Positions 27,861 through 36,867 of a stretch of DNA of 64,000 bases are shown here, one piece after another. The stretch's first letter is position 1. Every line of letters begins with the position of its first letter. Both the position numbers and the translations under genes were made by a program. The stretch is from assembly GCF_030687575.1 (NCBI RefSeq), contig NZ_CP117439.1:1798001-1862000 (forward strand). Direction: 5' to 3'. Source of the stretch: Pseudomonas sp. FP2309 (GTDB taxonomy: Bacteria > Pseudomonadota > Gammaproteobacteria > Pseudomonadales > Pseudomonadaceae). The notes below the pieces were generated by a model. That model saw only the letters and a list, made by a program, of their open reading frames with translations. It ran no database searches and was not told the DNA's origin.

Positions 27861-27962
27861 TTAGTTAATTTCCTGAATTCTTTTTCTGAATAGGCATTTG
27901 CTAAGGCCTGACGGATCTACCCATCCCGTTGGACTGGGCACGTCCCCGTGCGTGTTGATCGA
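27861..27962 (-). pseudogene. Rhs pre-toxin junction with toxin stub (remnant)
   Basis: The open frame ends SPTGWVDPSGLSKC followed by LFRKRIQEIN and a stop at 27861-27863. The PTGWVDP-x-GLSKC motif is the conserved end of the Pseudomonas Rhs core, normally followed by a variable C-terminal toxin of 100 residues or more. Only about ten residues remain, so the toxin is deleted internally while its last residues stay joined to the immunity gene. Upstream, the frame is closed by TAA at 27963-27965. Confidence 0.7.
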
Positions 27963-28128
27963 TTAGGTACATGGCGGTCCCTCGCACTGAATGATCAGGC
28001 GAGAGACTTTGGAGAGGTTTATCAGGTAAAGAAGTCGGCGCTGTTCGCCAGGACGGCTAGGAGGTTTCGCCAAAACTTCGGGTAAATGCGGGGGCCGTCG
28101 TAGGAGCTGGATTACAGGTTAAGCAGTC

Positions 28129-29610
28129 CTACAGCTTCAACTGGCCGATCGCCTTGCTCAACTCGCCGGCCAGGGTTGCCAGCTCATTACTGGTCGTCGC
28201 CGAATCGACAGTTTGTTGCACCGTATTTTCGGTCACATCACGGATGCTCACCACGGCGCGGTTCATCTCTTCGGCTACGTGGCTTTGCTGTTCGGCGGCG
28301 ACGGCGATTTGGGTGTTGCTCTCACGCATCTGTGCCACGGCACCGGTAATTTCGGCGAGGGCGGCACCGGCCTCCTGGGCTTGTTGCACGCAGTCGTCGG
28401 CCTTGAACGAGCTTTCCTGCATAAAGTCCACGGCATCGCGCGTGCCGGCTTGAAGTGCCGAGACCATACGGGTGATTTCGTCGGTGGAGCTTTGCACGCG
28501 CTTGGCCAGGTTGCGGACTTCGTCGGCGACCACTGCGAAGCCACGCCCCATTTCCCCGGCGCGGGCGGCTTCGATGGCGGCGTTGAGGGCGAGCAGGTTG
28601 GTCTGTTCGGCGATGCTGTGGATCACGCTGACGACGCCGTTGATTTTCTGGCTGTCTTCGGCGAGTTTCTGGATCATTTCGGCGGTCTGTTGCACGCCGC
28701 TGGACAGCCCGGCAATCGAGTGTCGTACCCGGGTCACCACCTCCTGGCCACTGCCGGCCAGGGTATCGGCGGTCTGGGACAAATCCCGGGTGGCACCGGC
28801 GTGCTGGGCGATATGGTGGACGGTGGCGGTCATCTCGTTGATGGCGGTCGCCGCCTGGTCTGTTTCGCTTTGCTGGCCAAGCATGCCGTGTTGCACCTCG
28901 TTCATGCTGCTGGCCAGGCGCGCGGCGCCCTCGTCCAATTGCCGCGCAGTGCGTGCCACGGTGCTGACCACGCGCTGGTAGCCGGCCTGCATGGCGTTGA
29001 ACGCGCTGGCCATCTGGCCGACTTCGTCCTTGCACGCCAAGGGCACACGTGCCGACAGGTCGCCGGTTTTCTCGACGTGCAGCATCACATCCTTGAGGGT
29101 GTTGAGCTGGCTGAGCAGGAAGCGGATCAGTAACTGCGAAGCACCGAGCATCGCGAGCATCAGGATCAGGACTGCCACGGCGTAGTTGGCGAAACGGTCG
29201 CTGAACACCTGGCTCAAGCTGGGCGCGTAGGCGAGCACTGCTACGTATTGCCCATCAGGGCGGGCGATCACTTCAGCGCCCATCAATGGGTTTTCGCCCA
29301 GCAGCGGCATGTGGTTGAGTTCGACCCAGCCGGTTGTGGTGCTCAAGACTGACAGATCCAGATCGCCCAGGCGTGGGACCTGGCCGCGTGCAAAGGTCAG
29401 CCACCGCTCGCCCTTGGGCAACGGTTTGTCGGCCGGCCAGGCGCCCAGCAATTGCCCTTGGGCCTGCGCCGAGGCTTGGGACGCTGTGCTGCGCGCCTGC
29501 TGTTCGAGCTGTACGGCGTACAGCACCAACAGGAGGGTGGTGATGAAGGCGACCGCGTTGACGGCCCAGAATTTGTACTTCAGCGAGATATTGCTAAGCC
29601 AGGCACCCAT
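28129..29610 (-). CDS. Methyl-accepting chemotaxis protein
   Basis: The product has about 493 residues from the ATG at 29610 ([17 protein letters not shown]). It has transmembrane helices near residues 14-32 and 165-190, a short periplasmic sensor between them, a HAMP domain (about 190-245) and a cytoplasmic signalling hairpin. The hairpin tip reads [20 protein letters not shown] and then [17 protein letters not shown]. No C-terminal pentapeptide tether is seen. The small sensor domain of about 130 residues is not assignable to a ligand. An ATG 36 bases upstream (29646) is also possible. Confidence 0.9.
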   Translation of the reverse strand: MGAWLSNISLKYKFWAVNAVAFITTLLLVLYAVQLEQQARSTASQASAQAQGQLLGAWPADKPLPKGERWLTFARGQVPRLGDLDLSVLSTTTGWVELNHMPLLGENPLMGAEVIARPDGQYVAVLAYAPSLSQVFSDRFANYAVAVLILMLAMLGASQLLIRFLLSQLNTLKDVMLHVEKTGDLSARVPLACKDEVGQMASAFNAMQAGYQRVVSTVARTARQLDEGAARLASSMNEVQHGMLGQQSETDQAATAINEMTATVHHIAQHAGATRDLSQTADTLAGSGQEVVTRVRHSIAGLSSGVQQTAEMIQKLAEDSQKINGVVSVIHSIAEQTNLLALNAAIEAARAGEMGRGFAVVADEVRNLAKRVQSSTDEITRMVSALQAGTRDAVDFMQESSFKADDCVQQAQEAGAALAEITGAVAQMRESNTQIAVAAEQQSHVAEEMNRAVVSIRDVTENTVQQTVDSATTSNELATLAGELSKAIGQLKL

Positions 29611-29705
29611 GGAAGGTTTTCTCTGATAGCGAAACAGCATTGGCAAGGTGCCATTATTGTGCCGCTACTCGAAAAAAGCCTTTTGACATGGGTCAATGCG
29701 CCGCA

Positions 29706-30512
29706 TCAATCCACGCTTGGCAGCCCAAAAAACGCACGGGAACAGGCGGTGCTGTGCTGAGCCAGGTCTTCCAGACTTTCGTTGCGGTGCAGGGCGACTT
29801 CGCGCAGCACCTCGGTCAGGTAGGCCGGTTCGTTGCGGCCGTTCTTTGGCTTGGGCCGCAGGGTGCGCGGCAGCAGGTAGGGCGCATCGCTTTCCAGCAT
29901 CAGACGGCCGCGGGGAATTTCCCTGACCAGCGGATGCAGATGTGTCCCACGGCGTTCGTCGCAGATCCAGCCGGTGATGCCGATGTGCAGGTCGAGGTCG
30001 AGGTAGCTGAACAGCGCCTGCTGTCCGCCGGTGAAGCAATGCACCACGGCGGCGCTCAGGTAGTCGCGGTAGTCTCTGAGGATTTCCAGCAGGCGTTGAT
30101 TGGCGTCACGCTCATGGAGAAACACGGGTAATTTCAGCTCGACGGCAAGGGCCAGGTGTTCTTCGAGAACTTTTTCCTGCTGTGGGCGCGGTGAAAAATC
30201 GCGGTTGAAATCCAGACCGCATTCGCCCACTGCGCGTACGCGCGGCTCAACCAGCAGGCTGCGCAGACGTTGGGCGCTGTCGCCGTTCCAGTCGCTGGCA
30301 GAGTGGGGGTGAATGCCGGCGGTGCTGAACAGGCGCTGGCCGCTTTCATCGAGTTTGACGCACAGCTCCAGAGCCTGTTCGCTACCCTCGACGCTGGTGC
30401 CGGTGAGCACCAATTGTTGCACGCCGGCGGCGTAGGCACGGTCGAGAACGGCCTGATGCTTGTCGTCGAAACTGGGGTTGGTCAGGTTGACGCCGATATC
30501 AATGAGTTGCAT
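29706..30512 (-). CDS. tatD: TatD-family metal-dependent hydrolase
   Basis: This 268-residue TIM-barrel hydrolase has [11 protein letters not shown] at the start, the metal-binding Glu in [28 protein letters not shown] and the final [10 protein letters not shown]. All are TatD-family positions. TatD enzymes are Mg-dependent DNA exonucleases or D-aminoacyl-tRNA-related hydrolases. It lies 95 bases upstream of the chemoreceptor gene on the same strand. Confidence 0.9.
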   Translation of the reverse strand: MQLIDIGVNLTNPSFDDKHQAVLDRAYAAGVQQLVLTGTSVEGSEQALELCVKLDESGQRLFSTAGIHPHSASDWNGDSAQRLRSLLVEPRVRAVGECGLDFNRDFSPRPQQEKVLEEHLALAVELKLPVFLHERDANQRLLEILRDYRDYLSAAVVHCFTGGQQALFSYLDLDLHIGITGWICDERRGTHLHPLVREIPRGRLMLESDAPYLLPRTLRPKPKNGRNEPAYLTEVLREVALHRNESLEDLAQHSTACSRAFFGLPSVD

Positions 30513-30748
30513 GGTGCTATCTCCGCCTGCGGCCGGAAAGCATATCAGAGCTGTAGATTTATAAGAAAATCTAAGAACTACAAAGAGTTATAGCTGTCTT
30601 TGAACGTCGCAAGTGACATCGTGTTTGGGTGTAAGCCTTGCACTGTGGCACCGTCGTGCGCAAAGCCTGCGCTTAAAGCGCTCTGTTTCTGACCCCCAAC
30701 GCCGCGTTTTTCGCGAGGGCGTTGGCCAGTATTCTTTCCGGAGAGCGG

Positions 30749-32170
30749 ATGATCCGACCCTCGGCGTTGCTTATGTTGTGCCTGACGTTACTGCTGCCCA
30801 TGGCGGCGGTTGCGCGTTTGGACGGGCCGCTGGAGGTGACCAAATCCGCCAAGGTGCGCGACCTCGCGCAAATTCGTGCCAGCCGTACCTTGCGTGTGCT
30901 GGTCAACCAGAGCCGTAACAGCTCCGGTGAAGTGCAGGGCCAGGCCATCGGCGTCGAATACCATCGCCTGCGTGCCTTCGAGCAATACCTCAATGGTCAC
31001 GCCCGTGACGGCCAGGAAATCAACCTCAAGATCATTCCCAAGGCCAAGGACCAGTTGCTCGGCGCGCTGGCCCGTGGCGAGGGCGATCTGGTGGCCCCCG
31101 GTGAGTTACTGGATGCCACGGCCGCCCACAAGATCAGTACCAGCGACCCGATCGCCAGTGACATCCCGTTGTGGCTGGTGGGCGTCAAAGGCGAGCGGCG
31201 ATTTACCAAACTGGAGCAGTTGTCCGGGCGCACGCTGGCCTTGACGACCGGCAGTGCGGCGGCGGACGCCATTAACCAGATCAACCAGAAGTTGGCGCTG
31301 CACAAGCAGCCGCCAATCAAAGTGGAGTGGGTCGACCCGACCCTGGCGGTGGAGGATGTGCTGGAGATGGTCCAGGCTGGGATCTTCCACCTGACCATTG
31401 TCGAGAAGCCGATTGCCGAACGCTGGGCGAAAATCCTGCCCAAGCTGCGCTTTGATAAACAGGTGGTCATCAGTGAGCCGGGCGACGAGTACTGGTTCGT
31501 GCGTCAGGACGCCTCGATGCTGCGGGCCAGTATCGATCGATTTCTCAAGACCTATCGAACGCCGGCCGATCAGGATGTGGCCTTTCAGCGCATTTACCGT
31601 CGTCTCTATCAAGTCCGTAATCCCCTGGCGCGTGTCGACCGGCAGCGTCTGGAAAAACTGCGCCCGGTCTTGCAGAAGCACGCCCGCGAGCAGGGCATGG
31701 ACTGGCTGAATCTCGCGGCGCTGGCCTTCAAAGAGTCCGCCCTTGACCCCGGCGCACGTAACAGTGGCGGCCCCACGGGGCTGATGCAGATCACCCCTTC
31801 GGCGGCGCAACGGGTGGGCGTCAATAATATCGAAAGCCTGGACAGTAATGTGCAGGCCGGCGCGCGGTACCTGGCGTTGATCCGTCGTAAGTTCTTTGCC
31901 AGCCCCAAGCTCAACGAGCGTGAGCGCATGGCGTTTGTGCTGGCGGCCTACAACATGGGGCCGGAGCGTGTGCAGGGCATGCGCACCGAGGCCAAGCGCC
32001 GGGGGCTCAATCCTAACCAGTGGTTCTTCCAGGTTGAGCGCATTGCCATGGAGCAGGTGGGGATGGGAGGCGTCAGCTATGTGAATAGCGTGAACAAGTA
32101 CTATCTGGCGTTCGATCGGGAGCGAGAGTCCCTGGAGCCATCAGCGACAAAAGTCGCCTCGCGTAAGTGA
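30749..32170 (+). CDS. MltF-like membrane-bound lytic transglycosylase
   Basis: The product has about 473 residues from the ATG at 30749, with GGAG 5 bases upstream, and a signal peptide ending around AVA. Residues about 40-290 form a periplasmic solute-binding domain (family 3 type). Residues about 320-460 form an SLT domain with the catalytic Glu in FKESALDPGARN and then GLMQITPSAA and AAYNMGPERV. It cleaves peptidoglycan to anhydro-muropeptides, and the binding domain may regulate activity. P. aeruginosa has two MltF paralogues. The nearby tesA, oprI and ohr block suggests this is the second (MltF2) type. Confidence 0.85.
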   Translation: MIRPSALLMLCLTLLLPMAAVARLDGPLEVTKSAKVRDLAQIRASRTLRVLVNQSRNSSGEVQGQAIGVEYHRLRAFEQYLNGHARDGQEINLKIIPKAKDQLLGALARGEGDLVAPGELLDATAAHKISTSDPIASDIPLWLVGVKGERRFTKLEQLSGRTLALTTGSAAADAINQINQKLALHKQPPIKVEWVDPTLAVEDVLEMVQAGIFHLTIVEKPIAERWAKILPKLRFDKQVVISEPGDEYWFVRQDASMLRASIDRFLKTYRTPADQDVAFQRIYRRLYQVRNPLARVDRQRLEKLRPVLQKHAREQGMDWLNLAALAFKESALDPGARNSGGPTGLMQITPSAAQRVGVNNIESLDSNVQAGARYLALIRRKFFASPKLNERERMAFVLAAYNMGPERVQGMRTEAKRRGLNPNQWFFQVERIAMEQVGMGGVSYVNSVNKYYLAFDRERESLEPSATKVASRK

Positions 32171-32274
32171 TCGGTTTTATAGATATTTATAGGGCATTTT
32201 TTCGGCTTTTATCATTGTTTAAACTGATTAATATAGCGGCCAACCAACCCCTACTCTAAACAAGGATTATCACC

Positions 32275-32709
32275 ATGAGCCCATTGATTAAAAGCGTCCT
32301 GTCCACTCGCGCCGGCTACGGCCTGACCCTTTTGCGCATTGTTGTCGGCATCATCTTCGCCGCCCACGGTTCGCAGAAACTCTTTGGCTGGTTTGGCGGT
32401 TACGGCCTGGCGGGCACCGCTCAGTGGATGGAAAGCATTGGCCTTGCACCCGGTACCCTGATGGCGCTGCTGTCGGGCGGTACCGAGTTCTTTGCGGGCC
32501 TGGCGTTGATCATTGGCTTGTTGGCACGCCCGGCGGCATTGGGCCTGACCATCCTTTCGGTGGTGGCGATCTTCTCGGTGCATATCCATAACGGTCTGTT
32601 CATGGCCAACAACGGTTATGAGTTCGCGCTGGCCCTGCTCGGCGGCTCCCTCGCGGTACTGCTGGAAGGTGCCGGTAAACTGTCTGCCGACCGCGCCATC
32701 GCTGGCTGA
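32275..32709 (+). CDS. DoxX-family membrane protein
   Basis: The 144-residue protein has four transmembrane helices and the DoxX motif LRIVVGIIFAAHGSQKLFGWFG, of which the key residues are the HG and K near position 32-36. A second conserved segment reads ALIIGLLARPAALGL. Its exact role is unknown; some relatives take part in redox or sulfur handling. AAGGA precedes the ATG by about 8 bases. Confidence 0.85.
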   Translation: MSPLIKSVLSTRAGYGLTLLRIVVGIIFAAHGSQKLFGWFGGYGLAGTAQWMESIGLAPGTLMALLSGGTEFFAGLALIIGLLARPAALGLTILSVVAIFSVHIHNGLFMANNGYEFALALLGGSLAVLLEGAGKLSADRAIAG

Positions 32710-32729
32710 TCGCGCTGCAACACCCTGGA

Positions 32730-32752
32730 GAGGCCCGCCATGTGCGGGCCTC
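32730..32752 (+). terminator. Hairpin terminator after the DoxX gene
   Basis: GAGGCCCGC (32730-32738) pairs with GCGGGCCTC (32744-32752) around 5 bases, followed by TTCGTT. It lies about 20 bases after the stop codon. Confidence 0.6.
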
Positions 32753-32769
32753 TTCGTTGCTCGGGATTC

Positions 32770-32799
32770 TTGACACCGCCCCATCCGCTTCTCTAGGAT
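32770..32799 (+). promoter_or_regulatory. Strong sigma-70 promoter
   Basis: TTGACA at 32770-32775 is a perfect -35 box, and TAGGAT at 32794-32799 is a good -10 after an 18-base spacer. Predicted transcription start is around 32806. It faces the leader and short gene that follow. Confidence 0.7.
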
Positions 32800-32805
32800 G
32801 CCGTT

Positions 32806-32968
32806 CATGCGCCGATTTAAACAGCTAATTGCGGGGCGCCACTGGGTTCGATGCAGCCCGACAGAAGTCCGTCTTCCTTTGCAGAGACGGCTTCGAAATA
32901 CCGCTAAAGCGCTGGTTCGGTGTTGCCTCTCACCTGCCCGCAGACTTTTGAGGCAGAGACACGACACG
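32806..32968 (+). ncRNA. Structured 5' leader RNA, candidate cis-regulatory element
   Basis: From the predicted start to the ATG is about 163 bases. There is a 10-bp stem with one bulge (GAAG-T-CCGTCT at 32864-32874 with AGACGGCTTC at 32885-32894), a CGCT/AGCG hairpin at 32902-32911 nested within ACCG/CGGT (32900-32921), and TGCCTC (32924-32929) with GAGGCA (32950-32955) close to the start codon. An open frame running through it (from 32798) codes for an Arg-rich chain with no family resemblance and is best seen as non-coding. Class of RNA is unknown. Confidence 0.5.
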
Positions 32969-33277
32969 ATGAATGCATTACGCCCCCTGATACGCTTGGC
33001 CCCGATCACCGCGGACCTCACTCAGCGCAATCCAAAAATCCTCCTGGGCGGCAAGCACCAGCCCACGCTGTTGCGTTACCTGGACGGCTGGCCACGTCGC
33101 ACCGGCCGGCCGTCGGCGTTTCTGATTCAGTTCGTTGAAGACGGCGATTCCCTCGCGCGCTTTGCCACTGACAGCTTTGACCTGGCGGTTATCCAAGCGC
33201 CGAGCGCAGCCGATGCGGATGAAGTGATCCGGCAGTTGACCAGAATCGCCCGGCAAGGGTTGATTGCTCGTCGCTGA
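32969..33277 (+). CDS. Conserved Pseudomonas hypothetical protein (102 aa)
   Basis: The protein begins MNALRPLIRLAPITADLTQR and contains KILLGGKHQPTLLRYLDGW, a segment with FLIQFVEDGD, and a helical end ADEVIRQLTRIARQGL. I recognise it as a conserved hypothetical of pseudomonads but cannot name a function. It has no signal peptide or membrane span. The short first helix and alpha/beta look recall a small regulatory domain, but that is a weak guess. It is preceded by a strong promoter and structured leader, and ends 7 bases from a convergent gene. Confidence 0.7.
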   Translation: MNALRPLIRLAPITADLTQRNPKILLGGKHQPTLLRYLDGWPRRTGRPSAFLIQFVEDGDSLARFATDSFDLAVIQAPSAADADEVIRQLTRIARQGLIARR

Positions 33278-33284
33278 TAGCGGC

Positions 33285-35027
33285 TCAGTAAAACACTGGC
33301 CCGTGTCGCAAACGGCGTCGCTGGCGCAGTAGCATCAGCCAGGCAACCACGCACAACGTCAATGGCATTGCCAGCGTCAGCACCAGCTTGATCGCCTGTT
33401 CTACGCGATGCACGTGAGCGTACGTCTTTACTTTCAATGCCTGTAATTCCATGGGCAAGCGCAAGCGCTCCTTGTTGAGCGCTTGTAACGTTGAGCCGGT
33501 ATCCACCGCCTCGGTCCCGAGGGCAAGTTCTTGTGGATTCATCCGTTGCCATTCCCGTTCCGTTCGCTGTAGACGTTTGTGCAATTGCGTCGCCTGCTCA
33601 TCATAAGCTCGGGCGGCAGCGGCACGCATTTGTCCCAGCATACTTATTGAGCTGTCTCGCGCTGCACGGGGGCGGATGCTGGCGAGCGTATCGGCGGCCG
33701 ACAAATTATCCAGCGTGTTGAGCACAAACAGCGTGTTGTTGTTTGAGGCCAAGCGGCCGACTTGATCCGTGAGCAAGTCAGTGTCGGCAACCACTACCAC
33801 GTGGATCTGCGTCGCTTTTTGCAGGCCGGCCGGCTGTCCTGCCAGTCCATCGGCAAAGGCTGAATAAGCCGGACCTTCGATACGGGCAGCAATCACATGG
33901 GATTGTCCTGGACCGAAGGCCTCGTCAAGCAACGGGCGTAACGTGGTCGCTGAGGTAAACCGGTCGGTTTCCAGTAGCGCGGATTGACTGGAACTTTGCA
34001 GGAGGGGCGTGAAACTAGTGCGTACTTTTTGGCGGCGTGAAAGGGCACCGCTGCTCGACACCACTGCGGTATCCAGTTTCCAGGTGCTGATATCGTGTGC
34101 GTTCATGGCTTTTCGGGGCAGCTTCAATCTGGCCGGATGTTGTACGCCGGCGTTTGCGGCATCGGGTGTCTGCGGTATCGCGTAGAGATTGTCGATGATT
34201 AACTTGTCCGCTGGCATCTCTATGCCCCAAGCGGCGAGCAGCGCATCCAGCCTGGAATTGGTTGCTGAGACAGGCAGTTCCTGCTCGCTTAACGGGTCGA
34301 TAAACATCATCAGTCTGCCGCCCCTAAGTACAAATTGTTCAATGGCATATAACGCGCGCTCGGGCAGCGCTTTCGGGTGCACAACCATCAGCGTTTGGAT
34401 ATGTTCGGGTACGTTACCAGTGGTCGTTTCCAGGTTGGCCACATCGAAGTGCTGTTGCATTTCCTTCAGCAATTGGCTTGAAGTGTCTTGCAGCGCCAGC
34501 CCGGACAGTAGCCCGATCACCGGCGGTTCAGGGTGCTGCAACTTGAAAATCAAATGGCTGATTTCATATTCAAGCAGTGGCTCCCGATCCAGACGAAATG
34601 ACTCAATGCGTTGTGCGCCGTGGCCCGCCTGCGTGCCAATCAGGCCCAGGAAGCCCATCTCGTCATCAAGGCCGAACAAGCCGGCTTTGTAGGCGTCTTC
34701 TGAAAATGGCTTGGGGTCAATAAGATGCAGGTTGATCATGCCATCTGCAGCTTTTTCGTATTCGCGAAGCAGGTCTTCGATGCGCTTGGCATAGCGCTGC
34801 AGCGCATAACTCCGTTTTGGGGTGTTGTGCGCGTTGAAGTAATACAGGTCTAACGGGCTGCTCACGGATGCCAGGAGCTGTCGTGCGGGAGAGGATAGGC
34901 TATGGATTTTCTGTTGTGAAAAGTCCCACCGTATATTCGGAAATTTGACTATCCAAGCCAGATTAAAAGCCAGGAACAGTAACGCTATGACGGTGAGTGT
35001 CATGCCAGTACGCAAGGTGGATCGCAT
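33285..35027 (-). CDS. GldG-like periplasmic ABC-system protein
   Basis: This 580-residue protein has an N-terminal membrane helix (about residues 8-28), a large extracytoplasmic domain and a C-terminal membrane helix (about 545-567). Conserved segments are FSQQKIHSLSSPARQLLASV, IEDLLREYEKAADG, LLSGLALQD, and a GGRLMMFIDPLSE region typical of the GldG / ABC-type uncharacterised system family. In flavobacteria GldG works with GldA (ATPase) and GldF (permease) in gliding; elsewhere the role is unknown. Here it closes a matching three-gene operon. Confidence 0.82.
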   Translation of the reverse strand: MRSTLRTGMTLTVIALLFLAFNLAWIVKFPNIRWDFSQQKIHSLSSPARQLLASVSSPLDLYYFNAHNTPKRSYALQRYAKRIEDLLREYEKAADGMINLHLIDPKPFSEDAYKAGLFGLDDEMGFLGLIGTQAGHGAQRIESFRLDREPLLEYEISHLIFKLQHPEPPVIGLLSGLALQDTSSQLLKEMQQHFDVANLETTTGNVPEHIQTLMVVHPKALPERALYAIEQFVLRGGRLMMFIDPLSEQELPVSATNSRLDALLAAWGIEMPADKLIIDNLYAIPQTPDAANAGVQHPARLKLPRKAMNAHDISTWKLDTAVVSSSGALSRRQKVRTSFTPLLQSSSQSALLETDRFTSATTLRPLLDEAFGPGQSHVIAARIEGPAYSAFADGLAGQPAGLQKATQIHVVVVADTDLLTDQVGRLASNNNTLFVLNTLDNLSAADTLASIRPRAARDSSISMLGQMRAAAARAYDEQATQLHKRLQRTEREWQRMNPQELALGTEAVDTGSTLQALNKERLRLPMELQALKVKTYAHVHRVEQAIKLVLTLAMPLTLCVVAWLMLLRQRRRLRHGPVFY

Positions 35028-35042
35028 GGTGAGCTGTCCTGC

Positions 35043-35768
35043 TCAGCGGTTTTTATGGTTGAGCGTGACAATCGTCGCCGCTAGAAAAGCGAGGGTCATG
35101 CTGATGTAGTAAGCGGTGTCATGAAGTGTCAGCTTGCCGTTGTCGATTGAGCTGAATCGTGAAATCGGATTCAGAGCGATCAAACTATCGATTATCCAAA
35201 TAGGTGCCTGGTGTTCAAGGGCATCTATGACCGAAGACAATCCGCTGGCGGCCAGCAGCAAACATAGCGTCAGTGTGAAAACAATCACGCGCTGCCGCGC
35301 AAGCGTACAAATAAAACCGCCGGCCGATAAGTAGCTGGCCGCTAATAACCAGCTGGCGATGAATTGCGAGGCGATAACTCCGTTATCTGCCGTGCCCATA
35401 TAGTTTGTCGCAATGACGAGAGGGAACGTCAATACCAAGGCCACCGCTGCAACTGCCCAGGCGGCCAGGAATTTACCGATAGCGAGTTCGGTTGCCGTAA
35501 CGGGCAGTGTGTTGATCACGTCGAGAAAACCCGTATTGGATTCCTCTGACCATAGTTGCGTTGCCAGGGCAGGCATCAGCAATAAATAAAGCCAGGGGTG
35601 CAGTTGAAAAAAAACCTGTAAGTCGAGCGTGTCCTGCTCTAACCAGCGGTTTGTATACAGCCCCAGCGTCACGGACATGAGTAGAAATAGCGCAACGCTC
35701 AGGTAAGTTGCAGGCGTTGAGGCGTAACTGATGAGTTGGTATTTGAATATAACGGGCAACAGTCTCAA
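35043..35768 (-). CDS. ABC-2-type permease (GldF-like)
   Basis: The 241-residue protein has six hydrophobic segments, beginning with LISYASTPATYLSVALFLLM. It contains PALATQLWSEESNTGFLDVI, the ABC-2 coupling region seen in GldF and NosY-type permeases. It sits 15 bases before the GldG-like gene and overlaps the ATPase gene by 4 bases. It is probably the inner-membrane part of the same transporter. Confidence 0.82.
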   Translation of the reverse strand: MRLLPVIFKYQLISYASTPATYLSVALFLLMSVTLGLYTNRWLEQDTLDLQVFFQLHPWLYLLLMPALATQLWSEESNTGFLDVINTLPVTATELAIGKFLAAWAVAAVALVLTFPLVIATNYMGTADNGVIASQFIASWLLAASYLSAGGFICTLARQRVIVFTLTLCLLLAASGLSSVIDALEHQAPIWIIDSLIALNPISRFSSIDNGKLTLHDTAYYISMTLAFLAATIVTLNHKNR

Positions 35769-36691
35769 AGAGGCCTCTCCTGGCTCATATACTGAACCAC
35801 ATCGTTCAAGCGACCTGGCTCCAGGTTCAATGTATTTATTTTCCAGCCGCGGCTGGCAATGAGCGTGTGAATGTGGGGGTAGATGGAGTGTCCAGGCATG
35901 GCTAGAACAGTGACGGTGCCGGGCGCATGCCGATGTTCTTCAATGCCTGCGACGCCAGGCAATACGGCCAGCGCCAGCAAATCCAGGGGCGCGTCTGCAG
36001 TGAGAGTAACTGCCTGGAAATGACGGGACTCGCGTTGCAGGTTTTGCAAGGGGGCATCCGCTACCAGGCAACCATCGGCGATAACCAGCGCGCGCGTGCA
36101 GTACTCGCTCAGCTCATCACTGTTGCGCGAAGCGACAACGATCGTCATCTCCTGTGCCAAGGATTGAATGAGCTCCTTGACGGCATGTCGCTGATCGACA
36201 GCGAGCCCCTCGGTGGGCTCATCCATTAGCAGTACAGCCGGCGCGTGCACAATCGCTTGGGCAATACCGACTTTGCGCTTCAAGCCGAAAGACAGGGCAT
36301 CAAGGGGGGCATTAAGTACCGATAGTAAATCCAGGCGCGTAGCGGCCAGCTCTACACGGTTGCGTTTCTCAGTGCCTCGCAGACCACGTGCTGCAGCGAT
36401 ATAGTGAAGAAATTCTTTTACCGACATCGTCGGGTGGCTGAGGTGTTTTAACAGTTGATAGCCAATAATGTTTTTAACGTCGCGTGTGTGGGTCTGGGTA
36501 TCAAAACTTTTAATGTTAATGCGACCGCTGTCGGGAGTTAATGATCCAGATATCAAGTTTAGAAGTGTGGTCTTCGCCCCATGGTCGTGTCCAAAAAGTC
36601 CTAAACATTGCCGTTGATTAACCTTGAGTGAAAAGTCGTGAAGTAGGCGCTTGCCGTTCAGATGTTTGGTCAGGTTGCTTATTTCGATCAT
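35765..36691 (-). CDS. ABC transporter ATP-binding protein with degenerate Walker A
   Basis: This 308-residue protein has an ABC fold at residues 1-215 and a C-terminal extension. Walker B (VLLMDEPTEGL, Asp157-Glu158) and a signature-like LSFGLKRKVGIAQ are present. Walker A, however, reads GHDHGAKTT (34-42) instead of GxxGxGKT: the glycine before Lys40 is Ala39. The H-loop position holds Arg189 (ASRNSDE) instead of His. Lys40 and Thr41 are kept. It is otherwise closest to GldA/NosF-like ATPases and is co-operonic with the permease and GldG-like genes. Activity may be reduced. Confidence 0.83.
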   Translation of the reverse strand: MIEISNLTKHLNGKRLLHDFSLKVNQRQCLGLFGHDHGAKTTLLNLISGSLTPDSGRINIKSFDTQTHTRDVKNIIGYQLLKHLSHPTMSVKEFLHYIAAARGLRGTEKRNRVELAATRLDLLSVLNAPLDALSFGLKRKVGIAQAIVHAPAVLLMDEPTEGLAVDQRHAVKELIQSLAQEMTIVVASRNSDELSEYCTRALVIADGCLVADAPLQNLQRESRHFQAVTLTADAPLDLLALAVLPGVAGIEEHRHAPGTVTVLAMPGHSIYPHIHTLIASRGWKINTLNLEPGRLNDVVQYMSQERPL

Positions 36692-36867
36692 GTGTTTACC
36701 AAATAAGTTTGGTAGGGCATAGGGGCGGAGTGCTAAAAAAGACTACGGTGAATAGTCACGTTTGGGAATGTCGGTTAGTACTTATAAGGAAATTCCTACG
36801 TGCGCATCAGGCACGAGACTGAAACAATTGATGTGTGTTTTTGAATGCCTGATGAGGCCTGATTACC

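Noticed and set aside
32806..32968. Possible cobalamin riboswitch because of GCCACTGGG near 32838
   Set aside because: The B12-box sequence AGTCAGGAGACC and other conserved parts are not seen; the leader is kept as unclassified.
32798..32968. Upstream coding extension of the 102-residue protein
   Set aside because: It would add 57 Arg-rich residues without family resemblance, and the region looks like a structured RNA leader.
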